Assembly: GCA_034521465.1 (NCBI GenBank)
Contig: JAXHMN010000025.1
Span: 1-64,000, forward strand
Length of the DNA: 64,000 nucleotides
Direction of reading: 5' to 3'
Origin: SURF-28 sp034521465
GTDB taxonomy: Bacteria; Bacteroidota; Ignavibacteria; Ignavibacteriales; Melioribacteraceae
Of this stretch, positions 31,155 to 41,760 are shown in pieces. Position numbers and translations under genes: made by a program. Position 1 is the stretch's first letter. Every line of letters begins with the position of its first letter. Under the pieces are notes generated by a model. The model was not told the origin of the DNA. It saw nothing but the letters and a program-made list of their open reading frames with translations, and made no database searches.

Positions 31155-31752
31155 TTAAGTTCCGATCCGCTTCGAAATCTCTCGTGTGTCAATTACTCTT
31201 CTTTCGGTAACTATCTTATCAACTCTAACATCATGAAAATCTGATTCAATGTAATCAAAAATTTGGAACTCGAAAGCAAGCGCAATCTTGGGGGCAAATG
31301 TTTTTTTCAAGAAGCTTATCATAATATCCGCCGCCGTAACCAACCCGCAAACCATGAATCGATATCGCAAGAGCGGGAACAATCACCAAATCAACATCAC
31401 TTAAATCCTCGTCAATTCCGACGTGCGGTTCAAGGTAACCTTCGTTGTTTCTAACTAAATACTCCCACCCCATGAAGTTAAATCTGTGAAATGATTTTGT
31501 TGCTTTGTTAAGTTTCGGGAGAACAATCGTTTTTCCCCAGCCGTCCATATATTCAATCAAACTTCTTGTATTAACTTCTCCCGGGCGACTTGCAACATAG
31601 CAGTGAATTGTTTTTGCATAGACAAAGTCGTCCAACTTTGAAAGTCGTTGAATAATACTTTTAGTTTTCTGAGATAGCTCAACATCTGTAAATTCTGCTC
31701 GCCGTTGAACAACCTGTCTTCTTGCTTCTGATTTTGGAATGAGCGTTTTCAA
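31155..31752 (-). CDS. 5-formyltetrahydrofolate cyclo-ligase
   Basis: About 199 codons. The enzyme converts 5-formyl-THF to 5,10-methenyl-THF using ATP. Family hallmarks are an N-terminal KSEARRQVVQRR helix, IHCYVASRPGEVNT and the nucleotide/substrate loop LRVGYGGGYYDKLL. The C-terminal strand region ALAFEFQIFDYIESDFHDVRVDKIVTE is in another frame; the break is near 31290 in the run encoding NICP, where CCCCC appears one base out. It is first in a minus-strand operon with the PspC gene. The break is probably an error, as the C-terminal motif is otherwise intact. Confidence 0.88.
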
Positions 31753-32097
31753 TTAATGCCGTTCATTAATAAATGAGTTATTTCAATATATAAAACAAAG
31801 GTCTTTTTATAAAGTAATAAACAAAATTGTCTTTTACTTTATGCCTTTCATCCAAGATCCAGCTTTGTAAATTATTTTTTTTGATTTATTCTCTAGTATG
31901 TTTATCCTCAAATTATGGTTGTCGGAAAAAAGAAAAGCGATCACGACTGTTAGTAATAGCTTTTATATCAACCCAAGTATAATTTTATTTGTAAGTTTAT
32001 TATAATTTTTTTTCGTGACTAGGAAGAACCAACCTTCCTCAAATAACGGACGCAAATAAACTATAAGAAAATAAAACCAAAGAAAACTGAGGTGATT
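31753..32097. other. Divergent AT-rich intergenic region (345 bp)
   Basis: It lies between the cyclo-ligase (minus) and deaminase (plus) genes and must contain both promoters. TATAAT occurs within GTATAATTTTATTTG (from about 31978). A small hairpin AGGAAG/CTTCCT lies near 32022-32040. I see no open frame with a ribosome site and no RNA gene. Confidence 0.4.
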
Positions 32098-32538
32098 ATG
32101 AAAGATGAATATCTTTTAGAAGCAATTAAAGAAGCAAAGAAAGGTTTACAAGAAGGTGGAATTCCAATCGGGTCGGTATTGGTAATTGACGGAAAAATTG
32201 TCGGAAGAGGTCATAACAGAAGAGTTCAAAAAGGAAGCGCTATTCTTCATGCGGAAATGGACTGCTTGGAGAATGCCGGTAGATTAAAAGCATCCGACTA
32301 TCAAAGAGCAATTTTATATTCAACGTTATCTCCGTGCGATATGTGCAGCGGTGCGGCTTTGTTGTATAAAATTCCCAAAATTATTGTCGGCGAAAACAAA
32401 ACATTTCAAGGTCCCGAAGACTACGTTCGCTCGTGCGGTGTTGAAGTAGAGGTTGTAAATGATGACGAATGCATCAGCTTGATGGAAAATTTCATCAAAG
32501 AAAAGCCTGAACTTTGGAACGAAGATATAGGTGTTTAA
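32098..32538 (+). CDS. Zinc-dependent cytidine/deoxycytidylate-type nucleobase deaminase
   Basis: 146 residues. The deaminase zinc site is clear: HAE (in AILHAEMDCLEN) supplies a ligand and the catalytic Glu, and PCDMC (in TLSPCDMCSGAAL) supplies two cysteines. Overall it most resembles cytosine deaminases of the yeast Fcy1 type or guanine deaminases (GGIPIGSVLVIDGKIVGRGHN), which deaminate free bases for salvage. The substrate cannot be settled from sequence alone. GAGGTGATT precedes the ATG at 32098; a GTG two codons earlier is less likely. The frame is intact. Confidence 0.88.
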   Translation: MKDEYLLEAIKEAKKGLQEGGIPIGSVLVIDGKIVGRGHNRRVQKGSAILHAEMDCLENAGRLKASDYQRAILYSTLSPCDMCSGAALLYKIPKIIVGENKTFQGPEDYVRSCGVEVEVVNDDECISLMENFIKEKPELWNEDIGV

Positions 32539-32550
32539 AAAATGATCGAA

Positions 32551-32627
32551 CAGAGATGACGCAGATAAAACGGAATTTCACAGATACGGATCTGCGTTTA
32601 TCTTGTTCCTTTCTGTGTCATCTGCGT
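32551..32627. repeat. Degenerate CACAGAT/ACGCAGAT-type dispersed repeat, copy 1
   Basis: It is built of variants of ACGCAGAT, CACAGAT and their complements: AGATGACGCAGATAAAAC, TTTCACAGATACGGATCTG, TCTGTGTCATCTGCGT. AGATGAC (32554-32560) pairs with GTCATCT (32617-32623). Similar AT/CAGAG-rich blocks lie at 42581-42682, 53550-53595 and 58881-58960, all intergenic. Confidence 0.55.
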
Positions 32628-32737
32628 GCTATTGTTTCCGTAAACAATAATTTTCACACCATAGTTTTTTATTTGCTGAAACTTTTTCTTAGCGGCAGAA
32701 TCTCACCACTATTATTTTTAATAACTAAAGGATAACA

Positions 32738-33166
32738 ATGGGACAAAAGAAAGCATTCATAAAACAATTGCAAGGATTAACATTTGCGGGTAAAACAGAT
32801 TCAAACCATTGGGTTACAATAGACGGTCCCGAAGAGTTTGGCGGAAGCAATGCCGCAATTAGGCCGAAGGAATTGCTGCTGTTCAGCTTAGGCGGCTGCA
32901 CCGGTGCAGATGTTGCTTCAATACTTCAGAAGAAAAGAGTTAAGCTCGATGGCTATGAAATGAATTTGACCGCAGATACAACCGAAGAGTATCCGCAAGT
33001 CTTCACAAAAATTCACATTGAATATATCTTTTACGGTAAGGATATAAAAGAACAAGATGTGGAACGTGCCATAGAACTTTCGCAAACAAAATACTGCGGC
33101 GTTACAATTATGCTCAAGAAAGCAATGGAGATTACTCATTCATATAAAATAATTGCGGAAAAGTAA
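32738..33166 (+). CDS. OsmC/Ohr-family peroxiredoxin-like protein
   Basis: 142 residues of the OsmC family, which reduces organic peroxides or hydroperoxides by a cysteine pair. Both conserved cysteines are present, one in FSLGGCTGADVASILQKKR and one in QTKYCGVTIMLKK. The fold signatures RPKELLLFSLGGC and FTKIHIEYIF match. A start at 32738 is supported by AAAGGATAAC just upstream. The gene ends 7 bp from the convergent DUF2203 gene with no room for a separate terminator. No thiol-reductase partner is adjacent. Confidence 0.9.
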   Translation: MGQKKAFIKQLQGLTFAGKTDSNHWVTIDGPEEFGGSNAAIRPKELLLFSLGGCTGADVASILQKKRVKLDGYEMNLTADTTEEYPQVFTKIHIEYIFYGKDIKEQDVERAIELSQTKYCGVTIMLKKAMEITHSYKIIAEK

Positions 33167-33173
33167 ATAAGAT

Positions 33174-33557
33174 CTAATCAAAGAAATGCGGTGGGATACG
33201 CTTTCTGCCGGCGTATCCTTCGTTTATTCCGTGATAGTATAAAATCTCTTCTTCATCACTTCGCCAGCAGAGAAAAACTTCTTCGCCATTTATCATCGCC
33301 GGAAAATCAACTAAACCGATTGAAAAATTCCAATCCTTATAGTAGCAACCGATCTCTTCGAGTTCCCTCATAAAATAGTTGAACTCGTCAACCAGTTTTT
33401 TCACTTCGGGATTTTCTTCGGCATCTTTCCCTATTTGATCCACAATTGTTCGGATCTGGAAAGTGGTATCCAAAATATCCTTAACGATCTTTTTAACGAG
33501 AGGCAAAGTTCGCTTTGCTTCCTCGGGTGTAAAATATTTAGTGGCGGTTGTTGTCAT
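33174..33557 (-). CDS. DUF2203 protein
   Basis: 127 residues matching the DUF2203 family: an N-terminal YFTPEEAKRTLPLVKKIV helix, a coiled middle, and the conserved C-terminal block GLVDFPAMINGEEVFLCWRSDEEEILYYH...GYAGRKRIP. Members are small, cytoplasmic and of unknown function. The gene converges on the OsmC gene and stands alone. Frame and length are normal. Confidence 0.88.
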   Translation of the reverse strand: MTTTATKYFTPEEAKRTLPLVKKIVKDILDTTFQIRTIVDQIGKDAEENPEVKKLVDEFNYFMRELEEIGCYYKDWNFSIGLVDFPAMINGEEVFLCWRSDEEEILYYHGINEGYAGRKRIPPHFFD

Positions 33558-33627
33558 AATGTTTACTTACAAAACTATTTTAAGATAATGAAAAGTTCCA
33601 ATTATTAATAGGGTACTTTTCCTTAAG

Positions 33628-33656
33628 TTGACAATCTATCTTATTTGCTTTATTTT
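33628..33656 (+). promoter_or_regulatory. Candidate promoter of the marR-pirin pair
   Basis: TTGACA (33628-33633), 17 bp, TATTTT (33651-33656), ending 34 bp before the MarR start. A TAAATTTG string at 33656-33663 fits the Bacteroidota -7 consensus TAnnTTTG, but no TTTG lies at the usual -33 distance. Confidence 0.4.
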
Positions 33657-33690
33657 AAATTTGAATTTAGCAAATCAACCGGCTAAAAAT

Positions 33691-34140
33691 ATGAAAGATA
33701 AATACAGTGATAAAAATAATCTCGCTCTAGATACTTGGATAAAGTTAGCAAGATCTCACAGCGTAGTTTACAAAAAAACAAATGAAGACATCCGTAATTA
33801 CGGATTAACCCTTCCGCAGTTTGGGGTTATTGAAGCTATCGGTCATCTCGGTCCGCTAAAAGTCGGCGAACTCTGCCGGAAAATGCTGGTAACCGGCGGC
33901 AACATGACACTTGTCTTAGACAATCTCGAAAGAAACGAACTAATAGAGAGAACTTTCAGCAAAAATGACAGAAGAGCAATCGTAATAAATTTGTCGGAAA
34001 AAGGTAAGCGTCTATTTGATGAAATATTTATTCAGCATGCCGAGTTCATTGGTGATCTATTTTCTGTCCTCACACAAAACGAACAAAAACAACTCGGAAC
34101 TTTATTAAAGAAATTGGGTTTGGGAATACAAAATTTGTAA
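33691..34140 (+). CDS. MarR-family transcriptional regulator
   Basis: 149 residues from ATG 33691; the open frame can extend to a TTG at 33628, but that codon overlaps the best promoter. The winged helix-turn-helix is clear: LTLPQFGVIEAIGHLGPLKVGELCRKMLVTGGNMTLVLDNLERNELIERTFSKNDRRAIVINLSEKGK contains the recognition helix and the wing (DRRAIVINLSEKG). MarR proteins usually repress neighbouring genes and respond to phenolics or oxidants. The pirin gene follows 69 bp downstream in the same direction, the most likely target along with itself. Confidence 0.92.
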   Translation: MKDKYSDKNNLALDTWIKLARSHSVVYKKTNEDIRNYGLTLPQFGVIEAIGHLGPLKVGELCRKMLVTGGNMTLVLDNLERNELIERTFSKNDRRAIVINLSEKGKRLFDEIFIQHAEFIGDLFSVLTQNEQKQLGTLLKKLGLGIQNL

Positions 34141-34209
34141 AGGGAATTTTTTTAAATATATACTTAAAATATAAACATAACTATCTAGTAATAATAAAAA
34201 GGTAGAAAA

Positions 34210-34914
34210 ATGATACAAATAGTGAAAAGTGAAGAAAGAGGGAAAACACATATAGATTGGCTGGAGAGCTACCACAGTTTCTCATTCGGCAATCATTATG
34301 ATCCCGAAAACATACAATTTGGACCCATCAGAGTTTTGAACGATGACATAATAGCACCCGGTGCCGGTTTCCCCAAACATCCACACAACAACATGGAAAT
34401 TGTTACCATCGCACTCGAAGGTGAACTTGCTCACGAAGACAGTACCGGCGGCAGTGGAGTAATCAGTCCGGGCGAAGTTCAAAGAATGACAGCAGGCAAA
34501 GGTGTCTATCATTCTGAGTTTAACAATTCCGAAGATCAATCAGCTCACATTATGCAAATTTGGTTCATACCCGATAAAGCCGGTTACAAGCCGAGCTATG
34601 AACAAAAAACATATAACAAAGACGAGACAAAAAACTCGTTACTTAAACTTGTCAGTAAAAAAGATTGCGACGGAATTGTAACAATAAATCAAGATGCCGA
34701 GCTTTACATTTCCAACTTGGAGAAAGATAATACGGTAACTCACAACACAAAGGATGATAGAGGAATATACATATATCTTCCTGAGGGCAACCTGGAAGTA
34801 AACGGAAACGAAATTTTGAAAGGCGACGCTATTAAAATTATGGAAGAAGAAAAGGTCAGTATAAAATCTCTTGATAATTCTCAGTTTATTCTTTTTGATG
34901 TATCGTTAAAATGA
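34210..34914 (+). CDS. Pirin-family bicupin protein
   Basis: 234 residues of the pirin family (YhhW/quercetinase-like). The N-terminal cupin has the metal-binding pattern FPKHPHNNMEIVTIALEGELAHEDS with His, His and Glu, followed by the MTAGKGVYHSEFN histidine. The C-terminal cupin domain is shorter and lacks an obvious metal site, as is usual. Enzymatic quercetin 2,3-dioxygenase activity is known for some members; physiological substrates are generally unclear. AAAAAGGTAG precedes the ATG. The MarR gene just upstream fits the common arrangement of pirin under MarR control. Confidence 0.92.
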   Translation: MIQIVKSEERGKTHIDWLESYHSFSFGNHYDPENIQFGPIRVLNDDIIAPGAGFPKHPHNNMEIVTIALEGELAHEDSTGGSGVISPGEVQRMTAGKGVYHSEFNNSEDQSAHIMQIWFIPDKAGYKPSYEQKTYNKDETKNSLLKLVSKKDCDGIVTINQDAELYISNLEKDNTVTHNTKDDRGIYIYLPEGNLEVNGNEILKGDAIKIMEEEKVSIKSLDNSQFILFDVSLK

Positions 34915-34960
34915 TATATTTGAGTCGAATTAACTATTAATAATCTCCGGGGGTAACGGA

Positions 34961-36864
34961 ATGAATTATCTCAAAGGTTTATCTGCAATTTTAATTTTGT
35001 CATTTTTATTAATGAGCTGCGGTCCTGATTACGAAGGAACATTTTCACACAATCCTGAAAAGCCGCAAGCGGGTGAAGAAATTACCGTAATGTACGATCC
35101 TACTGGAACTCCGCTGGAATCTACCGAACAAGTAGATCTGGTAGCTTACATCTATAGTGTTGATCTTGATGATGCGGTTGGTGTTGAAATGAAAAAAGAA
35201 GGAAAAGGATTTGTCGGATCATTCAGCACTTTTCCGAATTCGCGCGGTGTGGTTGTAAAGTTTGTCGACCGCAAAGATTATGATAACTCCGACAGCAACG
35301 ATAAGCAAGGTTACTTGATCAGTTTATATGATGAAAACGGTGAAGTGCTTGCCGGTTCAAGAGCCGGACTTGCAGCCGGTTATTATTTTTGGGGAACCTC
35401 AGCCGGCATGGAAAGAAACGGTGAAAAATCTATAGAAGAATTTAACAAAGCATTTGCCGACAACACCGAAATAAAAAGCGATTATTTGGAATCTTATTTT
35501 AATGTTCTCTTGAGAGTAAAACCGAATGAGGCAGATTCAATTATCGAAAATGAACTTATAGAATTAGAAAAGAAAACAAATCTATCTGAAACCGAACTTG
35601 GTTTACTTGCTAAATGGTTTTCAAAAGTTGATCTCGCCGATAAAGCTGAAAGTTATACGCAGACAACATTAGAGAAATTCCCGGAAGGAGAATTTGCTCA
35701 AATAACAGCTATGCAAGAATTCAATAACGCCCAGAGCGGTGACGAAAAAGCTACGGCATTAGAAAACTTTATCGAACAATTTCCCGAAAGCGAAATGCTC
35801 GATAATATGTACAACAACATTGTTTACGCTTACTACCAAGAAGGCAATTATGAAAAAGCGTATAATTTTCTGAAAGCTAATCCGCAAACAGTTCATCCGG
35901 TTTATTATCAACGTATAGTTTCTAAAATGATAAATGAAAATGCTGATTTGAATTTGGCAATGATGATTGCGGAGGAAGGTGTTCAGCAAGCATCACTTAA
36001 TTTGGAAAATCCATACACGGAAAAATCAAACAGAGAAACCGTAAAAGACTGGGAAAAGTCGCGTGCATATTATCTTGGTCTAAACCAGTACGCTTATGGA
36101 GAGCTTTTACATAAAACCGGTTCGCTTACCAAGTCAATAAATGTATTAGAAGAAGCCATTAATAACACCGATAAACTTTACAGCCAACAAGAACTCAAAG
36201 AGTTCTACGCAGATGTATTAATTGAAGCAGAAGAATTTGATAAAGCATTAGATGAAATAAGTTCTTTCATCGCTGAAGGAAACGGCTCGACTCCGTTACG
36301 AGAAAACTTAAAAACTGCATTCGTTGCGGTCAATGGTTCCGATGAAGGATTTGAGGGATATCTTAAATAATTTTGTCTCAACCGCTGAAGCAGAGATGAT
36401 CAACGAGTTGAAAAACAAAATGATCAATGAACCTGCTCCGAGTTTTACGCTGACCGATCTAGAAGGTAATCAAGTATCGCTCGAAGATTATAAAGGCAAA
36501 ACCGTTGTTATTGATTTCTGGGCAACATGGTGCGGACCATGTCTAAAATCTTTCCCGGCATTAAAAACTGCTGTTGAAAAATTTGAAGATGACCAATCTG
36601 TTGAATTTCTTATTCATTAATGCATGGGAACGCGTTGAAAACAAAGAAGAAAACGCTCGCAATTTTATCAATGAAAACAACTACCCGTTTCACGTCGCGC
36701 TTGACTTAAACAACGAAGTCATAACAAAATTCAAAGTGGAAGGTATTCCGACTAAATTTGTTGTTGGCCCGGATCAAAATATAAAATTCAAAAGTGTCGG
36801 CTTCGGCGGAAACGCAGAACAAATGGTTAAAGAACTTGAAGTAATGATACAACTTGTGAAGTGA
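34961..36864 (+). CDS. Lipoprotein with TPR region and C-terminal thioredoxin (TlpA-like) domain
   Basis: About 634 codons. A lipoprotein signal (FLLMSC, Cys20) leads to a beta-rich N-terminal domain, a long helical tetratricopeptide-like region (residues ~150-450) and a thioredoxin fold with APSFTLTDLEGNQVSLEDYKGK and the active site WCGPC in FWATWCGPCLKSFP (codons near 36524-36541). It is likely a periplasmic thiol-disulfide oxidoreductase of the TlpA/ResA group on a large scaffold. The frame breaks near 36372 (an extra A in CTTAAATAAT) and near 36607 (an extra A in TTTCTTATTC); both breaks lie inside otherwise continuous domain sequence. A terminator follows. Confidence 0.88.
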
Positions 36865-36919
36865 TAAAACTGAGTTAATAAATTTGTACAGCCGAAGTAT
36901 TAAGGTAAGTAAAATGAAT

Positions 36920-36952
36920 GGGCTGTCTTTTTGTTAAGGCAGCCCGTCTTTG
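36920..36952. terminator. Bidirectional hairpin between the thioredoxin gene and glyS
   Basis: GGGCTG (36920-36925) pairs with CAGCCC (36940-36945) across a T-rich loop, followed by GTCTTTGTTTT. It serves the two convergent genes. Confidence 0.65.
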
Positions 36953-36954
36953 TT

Positions 36955-38446
<1,492 letters not shown>

Positions 38447-38549
38447 CTGTAAATCTTCCTAATTCTGTTCAAATGAAAGGCAAATATACAATTTTGTGAT
38501 TGAATACTAAAACCTATTGAGAACAGGAGAATAACGAGAATAAGTATAG

Positions 38550-38652
38550 TGTCATTCCGGCGTGTATTTAGCCGGAATCTTTTGTCACAAACGGTTATAG
38601 ATTGAAATTCCGGGTCAAGCCTGCCTGCCGACAAAACAAGCAAGGAATGACA
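38550..38652. repeat. Palindromic intergenic element GTCATTCC...GGAATGAC
   Basis: The outer arms TGTCATTCC (38550-38558) and GGAATGACA (38644-38652) enclose a perfect hairpin ATTCCGGC/GCCGGAAT (38554-38561/38571-38578). Total span 103 bp, located between glyS and the broken lipoprotein gene. GTCATTCCGGC-type extragenic palindromes are widespread in bacteria, and many are of unknown function or derive from small mobile elements. Confidence 0.6.
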
Positions 38653-38713
38653 TGTTGTTAGTTATCCGGATTTATAGATTTAAGTTTTATCAATATTCTT
38701 TTATATTTGAATT

Positions 38714-40106
38714 ATGACGTCACTCAAAAATATCTTGATGCTCATATCTTATGTCTTGATACTAACCTCATGCGACACCAACGACCCACCCCCGCCGGAT
38801 AATGGAAATGGCAACGGTAACGACAAACCCAACCCAAAGATCACTCTTTCTGTTGATGATACTTCACCAACCGAAGTTTGGCTGAACTTAATTACTGAAA
38901 ACATTCCTCTGCCGGATACACTTTCACTAATTAGGAATAACGATACGGTAAAGACAATTGAGTTATTCGACAGCAGTTATGTTATTTATGAAGACTCGCT
39001 ACTTACCTTCCCAAAGTTATTCGTACCGTGCTGTAATTAACGATACAGTAACAAGCGAAGCTACTGCCGTAACAATGGATACAACAAGCCATGATTTTAC
39101 TTATGAGATTTTTGAATTCGGCGAACACGGCAACAGCATATTGCGAGATGTAGCAATTATTGACGAGAACAATATTTGGGCTGTAGGTGCAATTTACCTA
39201 AAAGACTCAACCGGTGCGAATGATTCGAAGGCATACAATGCTGTTCACTGGGATGGAAGTGAATGGAAACACAGCAGAATTCAGTTTCATACATTTGCAA
39301 TCAACCGATCACAAGTTCTTATCCTGCTCAGTCAGATATTAGCATTTTCATGAACAACAGATATCTAATCTACTTCTGGATCACAAGTAACATTGGATGA
39401 TGAATCTGGAGCAGAACCAAGTATATATTGAGTGTATCCGCATGATATGATGGACAGTTAATAAAATGTGGGGAACTCGACATCATCAATTTATGCAGTA
39501 GGTGATAATGGTTCCATCGCTCACTACAACGGCACGTCTTGGCGAAAGATAGAGAGCGGTACGGATTTAACACTGAGTGATGTGTATGGTAATAATTATA
39601 ATTCGGTTTACATAAGTGGAACAGATATTTCAACAGTCAGTGGTGTTCTCGCTAAATGGAAATTCAATCCGGTTTTTCTGTGGTCAAGAATTCCGGTATC
39701 GTCGATGAAAGTCAACTCTTTGAGCAACTTTATGGAGAACTCTCGGCAGTTTGGATTGATGAAAAAGGAACAGTTTATACCGGCGGAAACCTTCTCTTAT
39801 TGGAATAGACGAGGAGAATGGGATTATGTTAGGAATCTGCCGGAGAATTATATCGAGGCGGAAATCCGGGAGTGTACTACCGTGGTTTCATTTCCATCAA
39901 TAAGAGGAAACTCATCAAATGATTATATAATCGCAGGAGATCGAAATACATTAAGACATTACAATGGTAAAACTTGGAAACAATTAGGAATGGCATATGA
40001 CCCGAACAGCAGATACATATGGTACGAAGTTGAGCAGAAGGATAATTTAATTGTTGCTGTCGGAAGAAATGCAGGTAAAGCAATTATCATAAAATTAAAA
40101 AGGTAG
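38714..40106 (+). pseudogene. Broken lipoprotein with beta-propeller-like repeats
   Basis: The remnant starts with a lipoprotein signal (ILMLISYVLILTSC, Cys20) and a Pro/Gly/Asn-rich spacer, then contains repeated motifs of the type NIWAVGAIY, AVGDNGSIAHYNGTSW and DYIIAGDRNTLRHYNGKTWKQLG, typical of secreted propeller proteins with a glucosyltransferase-like annotation. I can follow the product only by changing frame at about 38997, 39305, 39385, 39460, 39672 and 39805; the 39672-39805 segment reads VVKNSGIVDESQ in a third frame. In-frame stops also occur. The error density is higher than in neighbouring genes, so genuine decay on top of sequence errors is possible. Confidence 0.7.
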
Positions 40107-40140
40107 GGTATATAAATTCATTCACCTCTATTTTAAAGAA

Positions 40141-40339
40141 CGACTGCATAGCAGTCGAATATTAATAGCCCGGTGCTTCAGCGCCGGGTACAAAGGAAAT
40201 AAAAAAACAGAACCCCGGAGGGGTTCAATAAATATCCGGAAAAAGTATTATTCAACCACTTCGTGGTTGTTTACATTTTGGTTTTCTTTGTCCACCGGGT
40301 TTCACCCGATGCTAATCATATTCAAGTCCTTCGGACTTG
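40141..40339. repeat. Array of six short hairpins, mostly 3-nt loops
   Basis: Stems are: CGACTGC-ATA-GCAGTCG (40141-40157); CCCGGTGC-TTCA-GCGCCGGG (40169-40188, one G-T pair); GAACCCC-GGA-GGGGTTC (40210-40226); CAACCAC-TTC-GTGGTTG (40253-40269); CGGGT-TTC-ACCCG (40296-40308); CAAGTCC-TTC-GGACTTG (40323-40339). Starts are 28, 41, 43, 43 and 27 bp apart. The stems differ completely in sequence, yet all share the same geometry. No repeat or spacer identity is present, so it is not a CRISPR array. Function unknown. Confidence 0.75.
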
Positions 40340-40374
40340 GGGAGCTAAATTGCTAAAGTTAAATTGCAATAAAT

Positions 40375-41187
40375 TTAATAAACAACAGCAGATAAATAAC
40401 CGACAACTTCCGAGTTATCTCCGCTTGTATCACCGGAATCGCTGCGGTGTAGAACTTTTGAATTAGTTTTCCCCAGTTTGTTTGCGGCTTTCATTAGCGC
40501 AACTATTCCACCGCCGCCGCACGCAAAACAATTTTTGTTTTCAAAATCGCTCTGCAATTCATCAAACTGAAATGCTTCGATTCGTTTTGCTACCTGTGAA
40601 TCGAATTTATCCGCTTCTTGCTTCGTGTAGAAATGTGAGAGATCGGAACTTGCGACAATTAATGTATCGTCCGGTACTTGAGCAAGTTTACCGGCAAGCT
40701 CATCTAATAAAGGTTTGGATTGATCGCCGAGTACAACCGGCAGCACGGAAATATCTTCATATAAAAATTGTAAAAACGGAAGGTGAACTTCCAGCGCATG
40801 TTCGTTTCGGTGTCCGCTTAATCCTTCAAAAATAGTTTTTGTATCAGACGTAAAAAGATTTCGCAACTTCTCATTTACTTTCGCCAAACCGAGTGGCGTT
40901 TTATATGCATCGCCGTCAAAAACAGAAATTCCGGGGAAATATTCACGGTGACTCGGTGAAATAACAATTGCAGATTTATATTTTTTACCCGATACTGCAT
41001 GATAACCATACGCCGCAGTTTTGCCCGAGTAAATATACCCGGCGTGCGGAGCAACTAAACCAAAAACATTATCATACTTTTTTTGATCCGCAGCCAAATC
41101 AAACAACAATTTTAATTGGTCTTTTAATTTATTCACATTGGCGGGATAAAACATCCCGGCAACTGCAGGTTCTCTAACTGATGCCAT
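40375..41187 (-). CDS. amrB: MEMO1-family protein, AmmeMemoRadiSam component B
   Basis: 270 residues of the MEMO/LigB-like fold: VREPAVAGMFYP at the start, APHAGYIYSGKTAAYGY, SPSHREYFPGISV, EHALEVHLPFLQ and ASSDLSHFYTKQEAD, which carry the conserved His/Asp/Cys pocket of the family. The start is taken as ATG 41187, overlapping the upstream AMMECR1 gene by 14 bp; a longer frame to 41214 adds only KNRRQK-like residues. MEMO and AMMECR1 proteins form the conserved but biochemically obscure AmmeMemoRadiSam set. The third member, a radical-SAM enzyme, is not in this window. Confidence 0.92.
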   Translation of the reverse strand: MASVREPAVAGMFYPANVNKLKDQLKLLFDLAADQKKYDNVFGLVAPHAGYIYSGKTAAYGYHAVSGKKYKSAIVISPSHREYFPGISVFDGDAYKTPLGLAKVNEKLRNLFTSDTKTIFEGLSGHRNEHALEVHLPFLQFLYEDISVLPVVLGDQSKPLLDELAGKLAQVPDDTLIVASSDLSHFYTKQEADKFDSQVAKRIEAFQFDELQSDFENKNCFACGGGGIVALMKAANKLGKTNSKVLHRSDSGDTSGDNSEVVGYLSAVVY

Positions 41188-41752
41188 CTTCTGCCTCCGG
41201 TTCTTTTTCGTCAAAAACTTCAGCAGTAAAAAGATACATATTGAGTTTTTTCTTTTTCCAAGTGTCTTGCGGTATTCCGGTTTTTCTGCAAATTGAATCC
41301 AAGTATTGTTCTTTTGTCATTCCATGTTCAACCGGAACTTGCGGAAGGAGCAATCCCCTCTGACCGTTTTCTTCTAATATTAATCCGTGTTCCCCGATGA
41401 CAATTTCATCGTAATCTTTCATCGGGTAGGGTTCTGATAAAACTGAAATTTCAAGTTCGACTTCGTCATACTCGGATTTTTGAAGCGGCGGAAAACGCGG
41501 ATCTTCAAACGCCGCATGCGATGCCGCTTCTTGAATTGTCTTATAAAGCGGTTCGTCGGTCGTTATATAACCAATGCATCCCCGCAATTGATCGTTGATT
41601 TTCAACGTTACAAATACGCCCGATTTAGATTTTAGAATCGCAAACTTTGCCGGATCGATGTGCAGTTCAATTTTTTTGTCATCTAATTTTGCTTCAATAC
41701 TTTTTCGTGCAATTTGTATCAGAATACTTTTTTCTTCCATCGTTAATGGCAT
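41174..41752 (-). CDS. amrA: AMMECR1-domain protein, AmmeMemoRadiSam component A
   Basis: About 192 residues. The AMMECR1 signatures are present: GVFVTLKINDQLRGCIGYI (with the invariant LRGCIG), FEDPRFPPLQKSEYDEVELEISVLSEP and GLLLPQVPVEHGMTKEQYL. A start at ATG 41752 is preferred to the TTG at 41764. The gene follows a DUF4905 gene by 8 bp and overlaps amrB, giving a compact three-gene operon. A role in nucleotide or RNA base modification with a radical-SAM partner has been proposed for this system from comparative genomics; direct biochemistry is scarce. Confidence 0.92.
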   Translation of the reverse strand: MPLTMEEKSILIQIARKSIEAKLDDKKIELHIDPAKFAILKSKSGVFVTLKINDQLRGCIGYITTDEPLYKTIQEAASHAAFEDPRFPPLQKSEYDEVELEISVLSEPYPMKDYDEIVIGEHGLILEENGQRGLLLPQVPVEHGMTKEQYLDSICRKTGIPQDTWKKKKLNMYLFTAEVFDEKEPEAEDGIS

Positions 41753-41760
41753 ATCTAATC

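Noticed and set aside
32514..32735. Open frame after the deaminase gene
   Set aside because: It overlaps the deaminase 3' end and reads through repeat copy 1; no ribosome site or domain.
40141..40339. CRISPR array
   Set aside because: The stems have different sequences; there is no conserved repeat, no unique-spacer pattern and no cas gene nearby.
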